From Nocardia terpenica (GTDB taxonomy: Bacteria; Actinomycetota; Actinomycetes; Mycobacteriales; Mycobacteriaceae), in NCBI RefSeq assembly GCF_013186535.1, contig NZ_JABMCZ010000002.1:992001-1056000 (forward strand): a DNA stretch of 64,000 nt, given 5' to 3'. How positions within the stretch are numbered: position 1 is the stretch's first letter; the number at the start of each line of letters is the position of its first letter. A program made the translations under genes and the position numbers. The notes beneath the pieces were generated by a model. That model was not told the DNA's origin, did no database searches, and saw only the letters and a list, made by a program, of their open reading frames with translations. Shown here piece by piece: positions 53,408 to 62,715 of this stretch.

Positions 53408-53865
53408 ATGGTTCTCAGGAAGGTGCTGTTGGTGGTGGCGGTCCTGTTCGCGATCGGTACCATCGCCAATCTGATAGGAACTCCGGCAAGAAGGCGGCGG
53501 CGAAGGCGACGACGGCCGCAGTTGCTGCCCCCGAGGCGAGGCAGGATACGCCTGCGACGATTGCGGCCCCGACCGATCCGGCGCTCATGAGTGAGAGTGA
53601 GCTTCGGCAGTGGAAGATCAACCGGGACAACGCTTTCATTGAGAAGGTGTATGCGCTGGGTGTGCCTCAGAAGATCGGGCGGCAGGATCTGATCAATGCT
53701 GGCATGCGGGCGCAGGATGTTATGAAGTACGAAGGGGGCTCGGCCACCGACGCCGGTCTTGCCATCCTGCCGAAGGTGCACGGTGATATGGGCACGGCCG
53801 CGAGCGTGGTGCAGGCGGCAATTGAGGTCTATTGCGGCGGGGCGTGCGTAGCCGCCACGTCGTGA
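53408..53865 (+). pseudogene. Small exported protein, frameshifted
   Basis: ATG 53408 begins MVLRKVLLVVAVLFAIGTIANLIG, a membrane or signal segment. Near 53482 the protein-like reading shifts by -1 to NSGKKAAAKATTAAVAAP, continues through SESELRQWKINRDNAFIEKVY and ends at 53865 (EVYCGGACVAATS). The total would be about 150 residues. The break is in a run of GCG/AAG repeats, so a real mutation, programmed slippage or sequence error are all possible. Small membrane-anchored proteins of this kind are typical prophage accessory genes. Confidence 0.5.
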
Positions 53866-53915
53866 GCACGCCCACCTTACGAACGCCTTCGGGTCAAATG
53901 CAGGAGGCATGAAGA

Positions 53916-53939
53916 GGGCCCCGGCGCTGCCGGGGGCCC
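53916..53939. terminator. GC-rich hairpin between convergent genes
   Basis: GGGCCCCGGC and GCCGGGGGCCC pair with one bulge around GCT, between genes ending at 53865 (plus) and 54003 (minus). Confidence 0.5.
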
Positions 53940-54002
53940 GTCAGTCGTAGCTCAGCCCTGGGGGCGGTCGAACTCTCCGCCCTTCACGCCTGCAAGGATC
54001 GA

Positions 54003-55196
54003 CTAGTACGGAACCCGGATGAAATCGGCAAGTTCTCGGATGTCAGGTGTCAGTGTGCGTCGTTTCTCCATGATCCCGCTGACAATGTCCCGTGCATAGC
54101 GTTGCTGGACAAGCCATTCCGGCAGCTCGTTTCGAATCTGCTGCAACACCGCCAAAGCCTCCGTGTACTGACGCATCGCAGCGTGAGCGGCGGCTACATC
54201 GAGCCGATGGCGCTGCCACGGCCACGGCAGCGGATACTTCGCCCCTTCTAGTTTTGCTGAAATCGCAAGGGTCACTTCAGGCTTGTCGATGACCATCGCA
54301 TTCTCCGCAGCGAGCATCTGAACCGTGACGGGGCCGAAGGCGTGCAGTAGCCCATCTTTCGAGTCATGCTCGCCGTACCGGATGGCCATGCCCGCCACCC
54401 GTGCGAACGAAAGAGCGTCCTCAGCCTCGCCGGGTCGGTTGTCACGGATTGCTGCGGTCGAGACCCGTTGCAGCAAAAGCCCCCAGCTTGCGATGTCGTC
54501 ACGCGAAGCCTTGGAGATACGACGCGGCTCGAGATCATCGGCCCACTTGGTAGCTACTTCCCGAGCCTTGGCCAGATTGCCTTGCCGTATCCAGCGCCAG
54601 CAGTCGGCGTCCGCGAGCGGTGCGGCCGTTCTCAGATCCGGCGCGTCATCGAGAGCGAGAGCAATAGCATGATCGGCCGCGTCGAATTGCCAAGTCAGGC
54701 ACATCTGCCACGCCACCATCTGCCGGACACGTGATCGCAACCGCCGAGCATCCGTGTTTCCCGAATCAGCCGCCGACACAAGGTAATCCGCGTCCCGCAG
54801 CAGAGGAACCAACATCGGCGCGAGTCGACCGAACTCGCCACCACGAAACAACGGTTTCGCCTCTCGGAACGTCGCTTCCACCCCGGCAAGCGTCGGTGGT
54901 TCAGCGAACTCGTCGGCGGGGTAGATACCTGCCAGCGCCTTGCGGACCTCCGCCCACAGCTCGACATCCGTGGTCTCAGGCTCCGCCGTGTCAGGCTCCG
55001 CGACAAGGTCACTCGTGTTCACCCGCAACGCGCTGGCCAATCGCCGCGCCGTCTCGGTTCGGGTTCGTTGCTGTTCGCCCTGTTCCAGAAGTCTTATTAG
55101 CTGCACCGACACCCCGGAGCGTTCCGCCAACTCAACCTGCGTGAGCCCACGCCGCTTGCGGATGCCGCGCAGACGATCACCAATCGATGCGCCCAT
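54003..55196 (-). CDS. XRE regulator with TPR-like C-terminal region
   Basis: A 397-residue protein. Residues 5-65 are an XRE HTH (IGDRLRGIRKRRGLTQVEL; GVSVQLIRLLEQGE). The remaining 320 residues are helical repeats (GLDV-type TPR-like: MCLTWQFDAADHAIALALDD; NLAKAREVATKWADDLE; AAAHAAMRQYTEALAVLQQI). This architecture is common in actinomycete regulators that sense a peptide or small ligand. Divergent from the operon starting at 55398, which it probably controls. Confidence 0.85.
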   Translation of the reverse strand: MGASIGDRLRGIRKRRGLTQVELAERSGVSVQLIRLLEQGEQQRTRTETARRLASALRVNTSDLVAEPDTAEPETTDVELWAEVRKALAGIYPADEFAEPPTLAGVEATFREAKPLFRGGEFGRLAPMLVPLLRDADYLVSAADSGNTDARRLRSRVRQMVAWQMCLTWQFDAADHAIALALDDAPDLRTAAPLADADCWRWIRQGNLAKAREVATKWADDLEPRRISKASRDDIASWGLLLQRVSTAAIRDNRPGEAEDALSFARVAGMAIRYGEHDSKDGLLHAFGPVTVQMLAAENAMVIDKPEVTLAISAKLEGAKYPLPWPWQRHRLDVAAAHAAMRQYTEALAVLQQIRNELPEWLVQQRYARDIVSGIMEKRRTLTPDIRELADFIRVPY

Positions 55197-55397
55197 AACC
55201 CCACGGTACGACGGGGTAGCGACGGCGTGAAGGCCGGAAAACTAGTACTTTGACCCGGCACTCCCCCGAACTCCCATTGTGGCCTTCTCGCGACCAAGGC
55301 CACCGTAGATGAAGCCTCGGCACCGGGTCGACACCGCGCCCTAGAAATCCCCGGTGCCGGGCGCTCACGAAATCACTGTCTACGGAGGGATGCCGGG

Positions 55398-56372
55398 ATG
55401 CAGGGGATGAAGAATGATCACGAGTTTTCCGAGCCACAAACGGCACGGTCCGTCCGACCGGTTCCCATGGATGGGAAGCCGAAGGCTATCGGCCTGGACC
55501 GTCCCGCGATCTCCGGTCTGGACAGTCCTCGACGCATAGCCGAGATGCGCTGCCACGCAGAGTCTTTGGGCTACCACTACCTGTATACGGTCCGGCCACC
55601 CGAAAGCCGCGATGATCCGGTCGGGTACGCACTCCGGATTGCGCGCGGCATCCACGTCGCTGCGGTTGTCGTCTACGACCTGGCGACGGTTGATCATCAG
55701 CCGGGCTTGGTGACCGCGTTCTGTGACCTGGAAACAGTGGAGCCAGCCGAGACATGGGCCGCCGCCTGTTCGGCATCGGTCAATCCCGCGCATCGGTTTC
55801 CCGACCTTCCCCTTACAACCGGTATGGCGCATCGGATCATGCAGCAACACGTCGTGTGTCGGTCCACCAGGTGCCAGCGGAAGGCGGCGGCAGTGTCGTG
55901 CCTCGTACGGGCGGGCAAGCTGGTCCCGCCAGCTGTCAGCCCGCGCCAGCGCGCCGCCGAACGTCGCCTGTCGTACCCAGCAGCCGAGGGCGAGCTACGG
56001 CTACCGGAGAACGTGAGCATCGAACAGTTGCTGAAGATCCTCGACGCGTTCGCCGACCCCGAGGCCGACCCCTGGGAGGTCGCGGCCCGCGTCACCAAAA
56101 CCAACGAAGCAACCGCCGCTGGTGCGGGGAAACGAGCCATGTGCAACATCCATCACACCGAGGCCGACGGGCTCCGCGCCGAGTGGAAGATCCTTGAGGG
56201 CCGCCGGATCGGAATCATGCTCGTACGCAACATATCTGACGGCGAACTGATCGTGCGCTTCCCAGAGAGCGGCTATCCGGACCTTGTGATCGTCCGCGAG
56301 TTGTGGCCCGCATTCGAAATGCTTTGGAACGCGGTCCGGCACGACTATTGGGCCGCAGCGCTGAGATCCTGA
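55398..56372 (+). CDS. Protein with resolvase-like segment, first gene of cargo operon
   Basis: A 324-residue protein. Residues about 45-100 (RRIAEMRCHAESLGYHYLYT; YALRIARGIHVAAVVVYDLA) resemble the degenerate serine-recombinase fold of small mycolata proteins, without the catalytic Ser. The C-terminal half has MCNIHHTEADGLRAEWKILE and a final helix (WPAFEMLWNAVRHDYW). Not recognised as a family. The next gene starts 41 bases after. Confidence 0.5.
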   Translation: MQGMKNDHEFSEPQTARSVRPVPMDGKPKAIGLDRPAISGLDSPRRIAEMRCHAESLGYHYLYTVRPPESRDDPVGYALRIARGIHVAAVVVYDLATVDHQPGLVTAFCDLETVEPAETWAAACSASVNPAHRFPDLPLTTGMAHRIMQQHVVCRSTRCQRKAAAVSCLVRAGKLVPPAVSPRQRAAERRLSYPAAEGELRLPENVSIEQLLKILDAFADPEADPWEVAARVTKTNEATAAGAGKRAMCNIHHTEADGLRAEWKILEGRRIGIMLVRNISDGELIVRFPESGYPDLVIVRELWPAFEMLWNAVRHDYWAAALRS

Positions 56373-56413
56373 CATCTGTTGCCTTTCAACACGTCTCAAT
56401 TCGAGGGGACCAT

Positions 56414-56938
56414 GTGAGCGAGAAACCCGATATGTCTGATCAGCCATTGCTGCCGAACTCCACGGAAGTGCTCGAAGCCCTCGGCGGGACCAGCAGCACC
56501 GATCCGATTCTGATCACCGTCGAGAAGTTCTTCGAGCCACATCATGACCGAACCATGGCGTTGGAGACGCTGAGATACCCCAGGGTGTCGATGACCGCCG
56601 AACAGATCCGCGCCACCGCGGACAAACTCGCCGCCGCGACCATCGCCATGCTGCGGCTCACGCGCGAGGTCAATGTGTTTGCCGCCGAGCGAATCGCGCA
56701 CGTTACCCCGACACCGGACGCGCGTGTACTCGAATATCAACCCGGAGAATGGATCTCGGCAATCGTTCACAACATCCTGATCGGCTACGGCAAGAAGGTC
56801 ACCGGTGTGCGCGATCACGACAAGCACGTTCTCGCCGCCTGCGACGGGTACAACCGGGTGTGCGCCAAGCTGTACAGCGGCGAGGCCAAGTTGCCCCGGC
56901 AATCGCAGGCCAACGACAAACCGGAGGCCCGCTCGTGA
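56414..56938 (+). CDS. Hypothetical protein of cargo operon
   Basis: A 174-residue helical protein, GTG 56414 with GAGGGGACC upstream. It has MTAEQIRATADKLAAATIAM, FAAERIAHVTPTPD and EWISAIVHNILIGYGKKVTG, and ends in a charged tail. No motif recognised. It lies between the resolvase-like gene and the nucleotidyltransferase in one direction. Confidence 0.55.
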   Translation: MSEKPDMSDQPLLPNSTEVLEALGGTSSTDPILITVEKFFEPHHDRTMALETLRYPRVSMTAEQIRATADKLAAATIAMLRLTREVNVFAAERIAHVTPTPDARVLEYQPGEWISAIVHNILIGYGKKVTGVRDHDKHVLAACDGYNRVCAKLYSGEAKLPRQSQANDKPEARS

Positions 56939-57040
56939 CCACCCGCCCAGCAACCTCCAGCATGAGTGTGCGTCGCGTCACATCCAGACTTTAGGATGGC
57001 CGCGCCCGCACTAGGCCCATCACGAACACAAGGAGGAGCT

Positions 57041-57787
57041 TTGCCCGCGCAACCTGTTACCCAAGCCCTGATTCTTGCCGGTGGACAAGCCACCCGGATG
57101 CGGCCCTACACCGACGACGCCCCGAAAGCGATGGTGCCGGTAGCGGGGGCTCCGATCATCGGCTATCAGCTCGCCTGGCTCGCCGCTGACGGCGTCGAAT
57201 TCGTCACCGTCAGCGGCGGCTACAAGCACGAGATGATCACCGACTACGTCGGCGACGGCTCCCGGTTTGGGCTCACCGTCAATTACGCCATCGAGGACGA
57301 GCCGTTGGGGCGCGGTGGCGGGATGAAGTTCGCGGCCCGCGAACTGCACGACCCCCAGGCACCGTTCTTCGTCCTCAACGGCGACATCATCACCTCGTTC
57401 TCCCTCGTCGACCTCGCCGACTTCCACACCAGCCACAACGGGGACGTGACCATTGCGTTGTCGCCGTACCGGTCGAACTGGGGCGTCGCCGAACTCGAGG
57501 GGGATTTGGTCCGCGGGTTCACCCAGTCACCGCAGTTGCCGTATTGGATCAACGCAGGGGCCTACCTCTTCGACCCCGAGGTAGTGAATCTGTTGCCGGA
57601 CAAGGGCGACCACGAGGACTCCACCTTCCCCGAACTCGCCGCAGGCGGCCGTCTGGTCGGCTACCGCATCTCCGGATACTGGCGCGGCATCGACACCGTC
57701 AAGGACGTGATCGAAGCCTCCAAAGAGATCCGCGAGCACGATCGCCTGTTGCCCGACCAGTTCCGCACCACCGACCCCAACACCTGA
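57041..57787 (+). CDS. Sugar-phosphate nucleotidyltransferase
   Basis: A 248-residue enzyme that joins a nucleoside triphosphate to a sugar phosphate. The nucleotide-binding start LILAGGQATRMRPYTDDAPKAM, the acidic metal site FFVLNGDIITSF, the sugar-binding YWINAGAYLFDPEV and the late acidic/His segment YWRGIDTVKD are all present. Start TTG 57041 with AAGGAGGAG upstream; the ATG further upstream is worse. It probably makes an NDP-sugar used by the same cargo module; the downstream hydrolase is co-directional (66 bp). Confidence 0.88.
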   Translation: MPAQPVTQALILAGGQATRMRPYTDDAPKAMVPVAGAPIIGYQLAWLAADGVEFVTVSGGYKHEMITDYVGDGSRFGLTVNYAIEDEPLGRGGGMKFAARELHDPQAPFFVLNGDIITSFSLVDLADFHTSHNGDVTIALSPYRSNWGVAELEGDLVRGFTQSPQLPYWINAGAYLFDPEVVNLLPDKGDHEDSTFPELAAGGRLVGYRISGYWRGIDTVKDVIEASKEIREHDRLLPDQFRTTDPNT

Positions 57788-57852
57788 GCAAACCCACCCG
57801 CCGGGGGACGCAGCGGCGCACCTACCCGAGTCGAAAACCACAGGGGGACCAA

Positions 57853-58653
57853 TTGATCAACGCCAACGAGATCATCGGGACGCACCATGTTCTGATCATC
57901 ACCTTCGACTCGCTGCGGTTCGATGTAGCACGCGCCGCCGCGTACGCCGGACAAACTCCGTACCTGAGCAAGCTGCTCCCGGACGGGCAGTGGGAGGAGC
58001 GCCGAACGCACGGAACGTTCACTCTCCCAGCGCATATCGCGTTCTTCTCCGGCTTCCTCCCCGTTCCGGCCAGTCCCGTGCGGCCCGGTCGACTCTGGGC
58101 GTGCCGGGCCAACCGTGGAGTCACGATCACCGAACGCACCTACGTGTTCGACGCGCCCGACATCGTGACCGGCCTCGATCGGCTTGGCTACCACACCGTG
58201 TGCATCGGCGGTGTCGGATTCTTCTCCGGCCAAACCAAACTCGGCCAAGTGTTGCCCGGCCTGTTCGCCGAGGCGCACTGGAGCCCGGACACCGGGGTCG
58301 ACTGCCCGGAATCCACCCGCCACCAAGTCGACATCGCCCTCCAGACACTCGACCGCCTCGAATCGGGCGACTTGGTGCTCCTGTTCCTCAACATCGCTGC
58401 CACCCATACGCCCACCGCCTCGTATCTACCTGGCGCGTCTGCCGACTCGTGGGAGAGCCAAGCCGCTGCGCTCGCCTACACCGATACCGAGTTAGGCCGG
58501 TTGTTCGATGTGCTCCCGAGGTTCGGGGCCTGGCTGGTGATCATGTGTGGGGATCACGGCGAAGCGTTCGGCGAAGACGGACACTACGGGCACGGCATCG
58601 CCCACCCCTGCGTCTGGTCGGTGCCATATGCCGAAACACTCATGCCCGGATGA
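57853..58653 (+). CDS. STM4013-like hydrolase (alkaline phosphatase/sulfatase fold)
   Basis: A 266-residue metal-dependent hydrolase of the STM4013/SEN3800 type. Metal or nucleophile residues: Asp in VLIITFDSLRFDVA, Thr in THGTFTLPAHIAFFSG (nucleophile), and the DH plus late His in IMCGDHGEAFGEDGHYGHG. The signature YHTVCIGGVGFFSGQT is characteristic. In other bacteria STM4013 is found with two radical SAM proteins and an ATP-grasp protein, none of which is here. TTG start at 57853 with AGGGGGA upstream. It is paired with the nucleotidyltransferase. Confidence 0.85.
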   Translation: MINANEIIGTHHVLIITFDSLRFDVARAAAYAGQTPYLSKLLPDGQWEERRTHGTFTLPAHIAFFSGFLPVPASPVRPGRLWACRANRGVTITERTYVFDAPDIVTGLDRLGYHTVCIGGVGFFSGQTKLGQVLPGLFAEAHWSPDTGVDCPESTRHQVDIALQTLDRLESGDLVLLFLNIAATHTPTASYLPGASADSWESQAAALAYTDTELGRLFDVLPRFGAWLVIMCGDHGEAFGEDGHYGHGIAHPCVWSVPYAETLMPG

Positions 58654-58710
58654 GCGGCGTCATACTGAACTGTTCGGCACCGAGGCGGCATACGACAGGA
58701 GAGGCTGACT

Positions 58711-59220
58711 GTGGACGGTAAGCAGATCCCCATGGATCTCGGCGTGGAAATCGACGCGAAGACACAAGCCTGGTTGGACTGGATCGCGCCCGAACGTCAG
58801 GAGGCGCAGGTACAGCGGTTCCTCGAATATGCTGGACTCGACGCTATTCCTTCCGAACCGTGGCCCGAGGGAGCGCCGGAGCTCGCCAAACTGAGTGTCG
58901 TTGTGACCGAGTTGTTTCCGACCATGGAGACCGCGATGGCACCCGAGAACTCGGATACCGCAGATATGTTCCTCTGCTTCCTCGGCGAGTGCTTCATAAA
59001 ATTTACGGGCGCGAAATGGATCAACGCCCCGTGGTTCGGCCGGGAATACTCTTTCTACGACAACATCAATCCCTCATTGGAGTACGGCGTTTCCGACACG
59101 GAGGGAAACACGGCATACGGATTGATGATAGATATTATCGAATACGGATTCTCGGACACCGCCGAGATGCTGCGCGAGTACTCAGATCGGTACGCTAAAC
59201 AACAGAACACAAATCAGTGA
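58711..59220 (+). CDS. Hypothetical protein next to nuclease-like gene
   Basis: A 169-residue acidic protein, GTG start. It is rich in aromatic and acidic residues (FIKFTGAKWINAPWFGREYS; GLMIDIIEYGFSDTAEM). The single-domain, acidic character and position directly before the nuclease-like gene (27-base gap) would fit an immunity protein, but no family is recognised. Confidence 0.55.
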   Translation: MDGKQIPMDLGVEIDAKTQAWLDWIAPERQEAQVQRFLEYAGLDAIPSEPWPEGAPELAKLSVVVTELFPTMETAMAPENSDTADMFLCFLGECFIKFTGAKWINAPWFGREYSFYDNINPSLEYGVSDTEGNTAYGLMIDIIEYGFSDTAEMLREYSDRYAKQQNTNQ

Positions 59221-59247
59221 TCACCTGATCGGTTTCCCATTTCGGGG

Positions 59248-60396
59248 GTGGGTGCAGTCATGCCTGGAGACGGCTACGACAAAGACCGGAAAGACTTCGA
59301 TAGCAATGCTCGCGGAAGAATCTGGGAAAACGGCACGGATAAAGTCTTCCGGGATCAGGAGAACGGGTACACGAAACCGCCGCAGTCGCGAGAGTATTGG
59401 ACGCCGTTCGGCTATCGCCGATACGACAAAGAGAAGATCAACGACAAAGGCGTTGTACGTGGGATAGAGGATAAATCCGGCGAGGTAGGCGGGCGCAAAG
59501 ATAGGGATCAATTCCGCAAAGATCGGTTTCTACTCGAACGGGGCGTTGTCGATCAGGTCATGCTACGCACCGTAGAGAACGAGCCGATGTCGCCGGAGAC
59601 GCGGCAATTAGCAGAGGAATTAGTACGCGATTTCCCAGGCCGGTACGTCTGGCAGGAGGTGGCCAGGAATCAAGCCCGTGAAGTATGGGCACAGGGTCTA
59701 CAGGTCGAAAAGGGTATGCGCGTCGAGCTGCCCGGCGTCGGCGAGCTGGTTCAGAAGGCAGCCGACAAGACTAGAGCCGCGCAGAAGGAACGCACCCAAC
59801 AGGCCAAGGATCTAGCGCTGGCTCAAACTCTGGATAAATCGAAATCTCTGTCCACCGAAAAAGCCAATCTCAGCAAGACTGTGGCTGACAAAGGCCAGGA
59901 ACTAGCCCAAGCCCAAGACAGCTCCAAGCGTATCGACGCGACCGATGCGCAACAGGCGCACAAGGCCGCCAAGGAAAAGCTCGAACAGATTCGCGCTCAG
60001 GAGCAGGCACAGACGCGGGCGATGCTGTGGTCTATCGGTGTGACCGGTGAAGCCGCCAAGGTGATGGAACAGATACTTGCCCGGAATCTAGAGTCCCAGC
60101 GAGCGGAGACCGTCAAGGCGGTCGAAGCAATCGGCAAAGTCGCCGAACGTGAGGCACAAGCCCAGTTAGCGCGTGATCAGGCGAAAGAATTCCAGGACCA
60201 GCAGAAAGCGAAATTCATCGAACTCGGGTATTCGCCCGAATTCGTCAAAACGATGGAGTTGGTGAACCGGGGCAGGCCCGCCCCCGGTGTCCCGTTGCCC
60301 GGTGCGCCGGAGTTGGCACCGGAGGTGACGCGGGACGGGCGGGCGGCCGAACTCCAGCGGACACGCAACCTCGGATTGGAAAAAGGCGGACGCTGA
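59248..60396 (+). CDS. Coiled-coil protein with nuclease-like N-terminal region
   Basis: A 382-residue protein. Residues about 20-150 (RIWENGTDKVFRDQ; GVVRGIEDKSGEVGG; VRDFPGRYVWQEVAR) resemble restriction-endonuclease-fold toxin domains, with a D...ExK pattern in IEDKSG. Residues about 180-330 are strongly helical, Gln/Ala/Lys-rich coiled coil. The C-terminal part is Pro-rich. Lower GC than the flanking genes. It lies at the end of the plus-strand cargo, facing the minus-strand tail genes. A toxin-like role is inferred. Confidence 0.6.
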   Translation: MGAVMPGDGYDKDRKDFDSNARGRIWENGTDKVFRDQENGYTKPPQSREYWTPFGYRRYDKEKINDKGVVRGIEDKSGEVGGRKDRDQFRKDRFLLERGVVDQVMLRTVENEPMSPETRQLAEELVRDFPGRYVWQEVARNQAREVWAQGLQVEKGMRVELPGVGELVQKAADKTRAAQKERTQQAKDLALAQTLDKSKSLSTEKANLSKTVADKGQELAQAQDSSKRIDATDAQQAHKAAKEKLEQIRAQEQAQTRAMLWSIGVTGEAAKVMEQILARNLESQRAETVKAVEAIGKVAEREAQAQLARDQAKEFQDQQKAKFIELGYSPEFVKTMELVNRGRPAPGVPLPGAPELAPEVTRDGRAAELQRTRNLGLEKGGR

Positions 60397-61053
60397 TTTT
60401 CGGGGGACAGTTCTTCGGCCCCCCGTTCGTGGTGGGTAGGAGTGCGCAAGGGGGGCGCGGGAAGCCCCGCCCGTAGTCGCAAGGTGCAGGGCTATCGGTC
60501 GGGCGGGGCTCCCCTGACCGCCGACCATGGGGTTGTGCAGGGCCCATGGTGACGCCGCGAACACCCTAATCGGGAGATTCGGGGCGACACAGGGGCTTTC
60601 CCGCGTGTCGGGTGACACACGGGTAATGGCTGGTGACAGGATCGGATATTCCGGGCGGGTTCGGTCGTTCGCCGTCCGGGCCCGGCGCGGATGGGTAGCG
60701 TCTGTGCTGGGAGTTGGAGTGGTCGCAGGGGTAGGGCGCGGGGGTGCCGTAGTAATCGACCGGTACCCCCGCTGTCCTCGCTTGGACGACCGGGCCGCGC
60801 CACTCCTCCGGGTCGCCTGCCCTGCGGCCCGTGTACGGCCCCCCTCCCTCAGCCGGAGGGGAAGCGGTGAGGATAGGTGCCCTCCTGTGCGCCAGGGGCG
60901 CGAGTCCGGTAGCCGCGGGCTCGGCGGTGCCGGGGACTGTCGCGTGAGGATAGTCGGGTATGCGGCGACAGTCCCCCGGTGGCCGCCGAGTTCGGCCGCC
61001 GCCGGGGCCGGTGATGCGGAACCGGGATCACTGACGGGCGACTGCGGACATCG
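60397..61053. other. Non-coding stretch between cargo and tail genes
   Basis: About 0.66 kb. Two stem-loops: GGGAAGCCCCGCCCG paired with CGGGCGGGGCTCCCC (60459-60516, 14 of 15 positions) and GCGGGGGT/ACCCCCGC (60738-60745 and 60765-60772). Open frames on both strands are of low complexity. A termination zone between convergent operons is likely. Confidence 0.5.
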
Positions 61054-61410
61054 TCACCCCACGGTTGTTTCCTTATTGGCGGGGAATTGGTCGGGTGGGA
61101 CGTAGGTGTAGCCGAGCATCTTCAGCGCCGTCATGTAGCAGCCGTTGACGTAGTCGGTGTTGTCGGGGTCGTAGCAGTCGAGCAACGTCATGCCCGCGCG
61201 TCGTCGTAGGTGTCCGCCGAGTACTGTGCCCCATTCCGTCGCCGGGATCACTCCGGCCTGGGCGTTCTGAAAATGATCGGCTGGGGTGATCCACACGATC
61301 ACATACGAGCACGGCTGGCCGTCGACATCGAATGGTTCCGCCAACTTGAACACCTTCGCGTGTCCGATCAGGTTCATGTGCTCGATGTGGACGGTTGCGA
61401 CCTTCGCCAT
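61054..61410 (-). CDS. Phage protein downstream of tail gene
   Basis: A 118-residue protein (MAKVATVHIEHMNLIGHAKV at its start; YVIVWITPADHFQNAQ). ATG 61410 lies 5 bases after the stop of the glycine-rich tail gene, so it is part of that operon. Possibly a tail or host-interaction accessory; not recognised. Confidence 0.6.
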   Translation of the reverse strand: MAKVATVHIEHMNLIGHAKVFKLAEPFDVDGQPCSYVIVWITPADHFQNAQAGVIPATEWGTVLGGHLRRRAGMTLLDCYDPDNTDYVNGCYMTALKMLGYTYVPPDQFPANKETTVG

Positions 61411-61415
61411 GGTGG

Positions 61416-62702
61416 CTATGTCCTTTCTCTGATCCAGGCGCGGCCGACGCCGCCGTGTCCGCCCGCGGTCTGGCGTCTGATTCCGCCGATGGCTCCCCCG
61501 CCTCCGCCTCCGCCTCCGGGGTCTCCGCCCGCGCCGCCGGGGGTGCCCGAGTTGCCGCCTGCTCCGCCGCCGCCTCCGATGGGGAGGTATTCGGTGGTGG
61601 ATGTTCCGGTGCCGCCCACGGGTTTTCCGCCCGGATTCGGGCCGCCGCCGCCCCCGTGGCCGGGCAGGTCGTCAGGGGCGGTGGGGATGCCGCCGCCCCG
61701 GCCGCTTCCGGCGCCACCGCCCCCGCCCCCGTTCGAGACGCCGACCGGCTGCGCCGAAGCCTTCCCGGCCTCGCTCACCGCATCCGAACCGCGGAAGTAG
61801 AAGATCCCGCCGTCGCCGCCTGGTACGGTGCCCGTTCCGCCGGGCGCGGCCGACGCTGCGTTGGTTTGGCTTTGGCCGCCAGCTCCGCCGCCAGCGCGGT
61901 ATTTCACGGTCGGGGTGCCCTGGGAGGGGTCGGTGAAGTACAAGCAGGTGTCCGCGCCCTTCTGGCCCCCGACACCGGGCCCGCCGCCTTGGGGTGGTTG
62001 TTCCCCGGTGCCGTTGCCGCCCATGGTGATCCAGATCCGGCGAATCCCATCGGGCCCGGCCGGAACATCGCTCGCGTTGATGGTCACGTGCGACTCCCCG
62101 CCGCCACCTCCGCCCCCGCCGCCGTAGTTGGGGTTGTTGAGCCCGCCGTCCTTGCCGCCGCCACCCCCACCGCCCGCGCCGATCATGATCACATCAATGA
62201 GATTCGTTGTCGGCTTCAGCTCGACAAACCCGCTGAAATACAGGGGTTGATATGCGCCGTTGATGGTTTGGACCACGCCGTCGACGGATTTCTTCAGATT
62301 GTCTATCCGGGCTTCGTGATCGCCGAGGGTGGTGGTGTGTCCGTCCACGGTTCCCGTGATCCAGCGGACGAATCCTTCGAGCCCGCCGATCGCGGTACCG
62401 ACTACGGTTTTGATCAGGTTGTCGATCGCGGCAAGAGTCCAGGTCAGGAATCCCTGTTTTGTCGCGCCCCATTGTCTGAGGACCGTGCCGAGCAGGGTGT
62501 CGCGTACGGCGTCTATTTGGGCGTCGGTGGCGTCGCCGTTGTCGAATCCAGCACCGGGTATCGATTGCCCCCAATGCTCGCCCCAGTCTTTGCCCGCCCA
62601 CGAGCCCGCACCGGTATTCGAGCCCGTTCCGGTCCATGACTGATCGGGAGGCGACGGATAAGGGCCGGTTAGTTCGCCATCGTGAGGCGATGTCACAAGC
62701 AC
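61416..62702 (-). CDS. Glycine-rich minor tail protein
   Basis: A 428-residue phage protein. An N-terminal segment with WAGKDWGEHW and DAQIDAVRDTLLG precedes a helical part (TTLGDHEARIDNLKKSVDGV). The C-terminal half has several poly-Gly tracts with SHVTINASDVPAG, typical of glycine-rich tail tip or fibre proteins of actinophages. GTG start. The last gene but one of the visible tail operon. Confidence 0.75.
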   Translation of the reverse strand: MLVTSPHDGELTGPYPSPPDQSWTGTGSNTGAGSWAGKDWGEHWGQSIPGAGFDNGDATDAQIDAVRDTLLGTVLRQWGATKQGFLTWTLAAIDNLIKTVVGTAIGGLEGFVRWITGTVDGHTTTLGDHEARIDNLKKSVDGVVQTINGAYQPLYFSGFVELKPTTNLIDVIMIGAGGGGGGGKDGGLNNPNYGGGGGGGGGESHVTINASDVPAGPDGIRRIWITMGGNGTGEQPPQGGGPGVGGQKGADTCLYFTDPSQGTPTVKYRAGGGAGGQSQTNAASAAPGGTGTVPGGDGGIFYFRGSDAVSEAGKASAQPVGVSNGGGGGGAGSGRGGGIPTAPDDLPGHGGGGGPNPGGKPVGGTGTSTTEYLPIGGGGGAGGNSGTPGGAGGDPGGGGGGGGAIGGIRRQTAGGHGGVGRAWIRERT

Positions 62703-62715
62703 CCCCGTTTAATGC

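Noticed and set aside
61416..62702. CRISPR-like or tandem repeat in GC-rich triplet tracts
   Set aside because: The repeats are poly-Gly codons in a tail-protein gene. They are irregular, have no spacers and need no other explanation.
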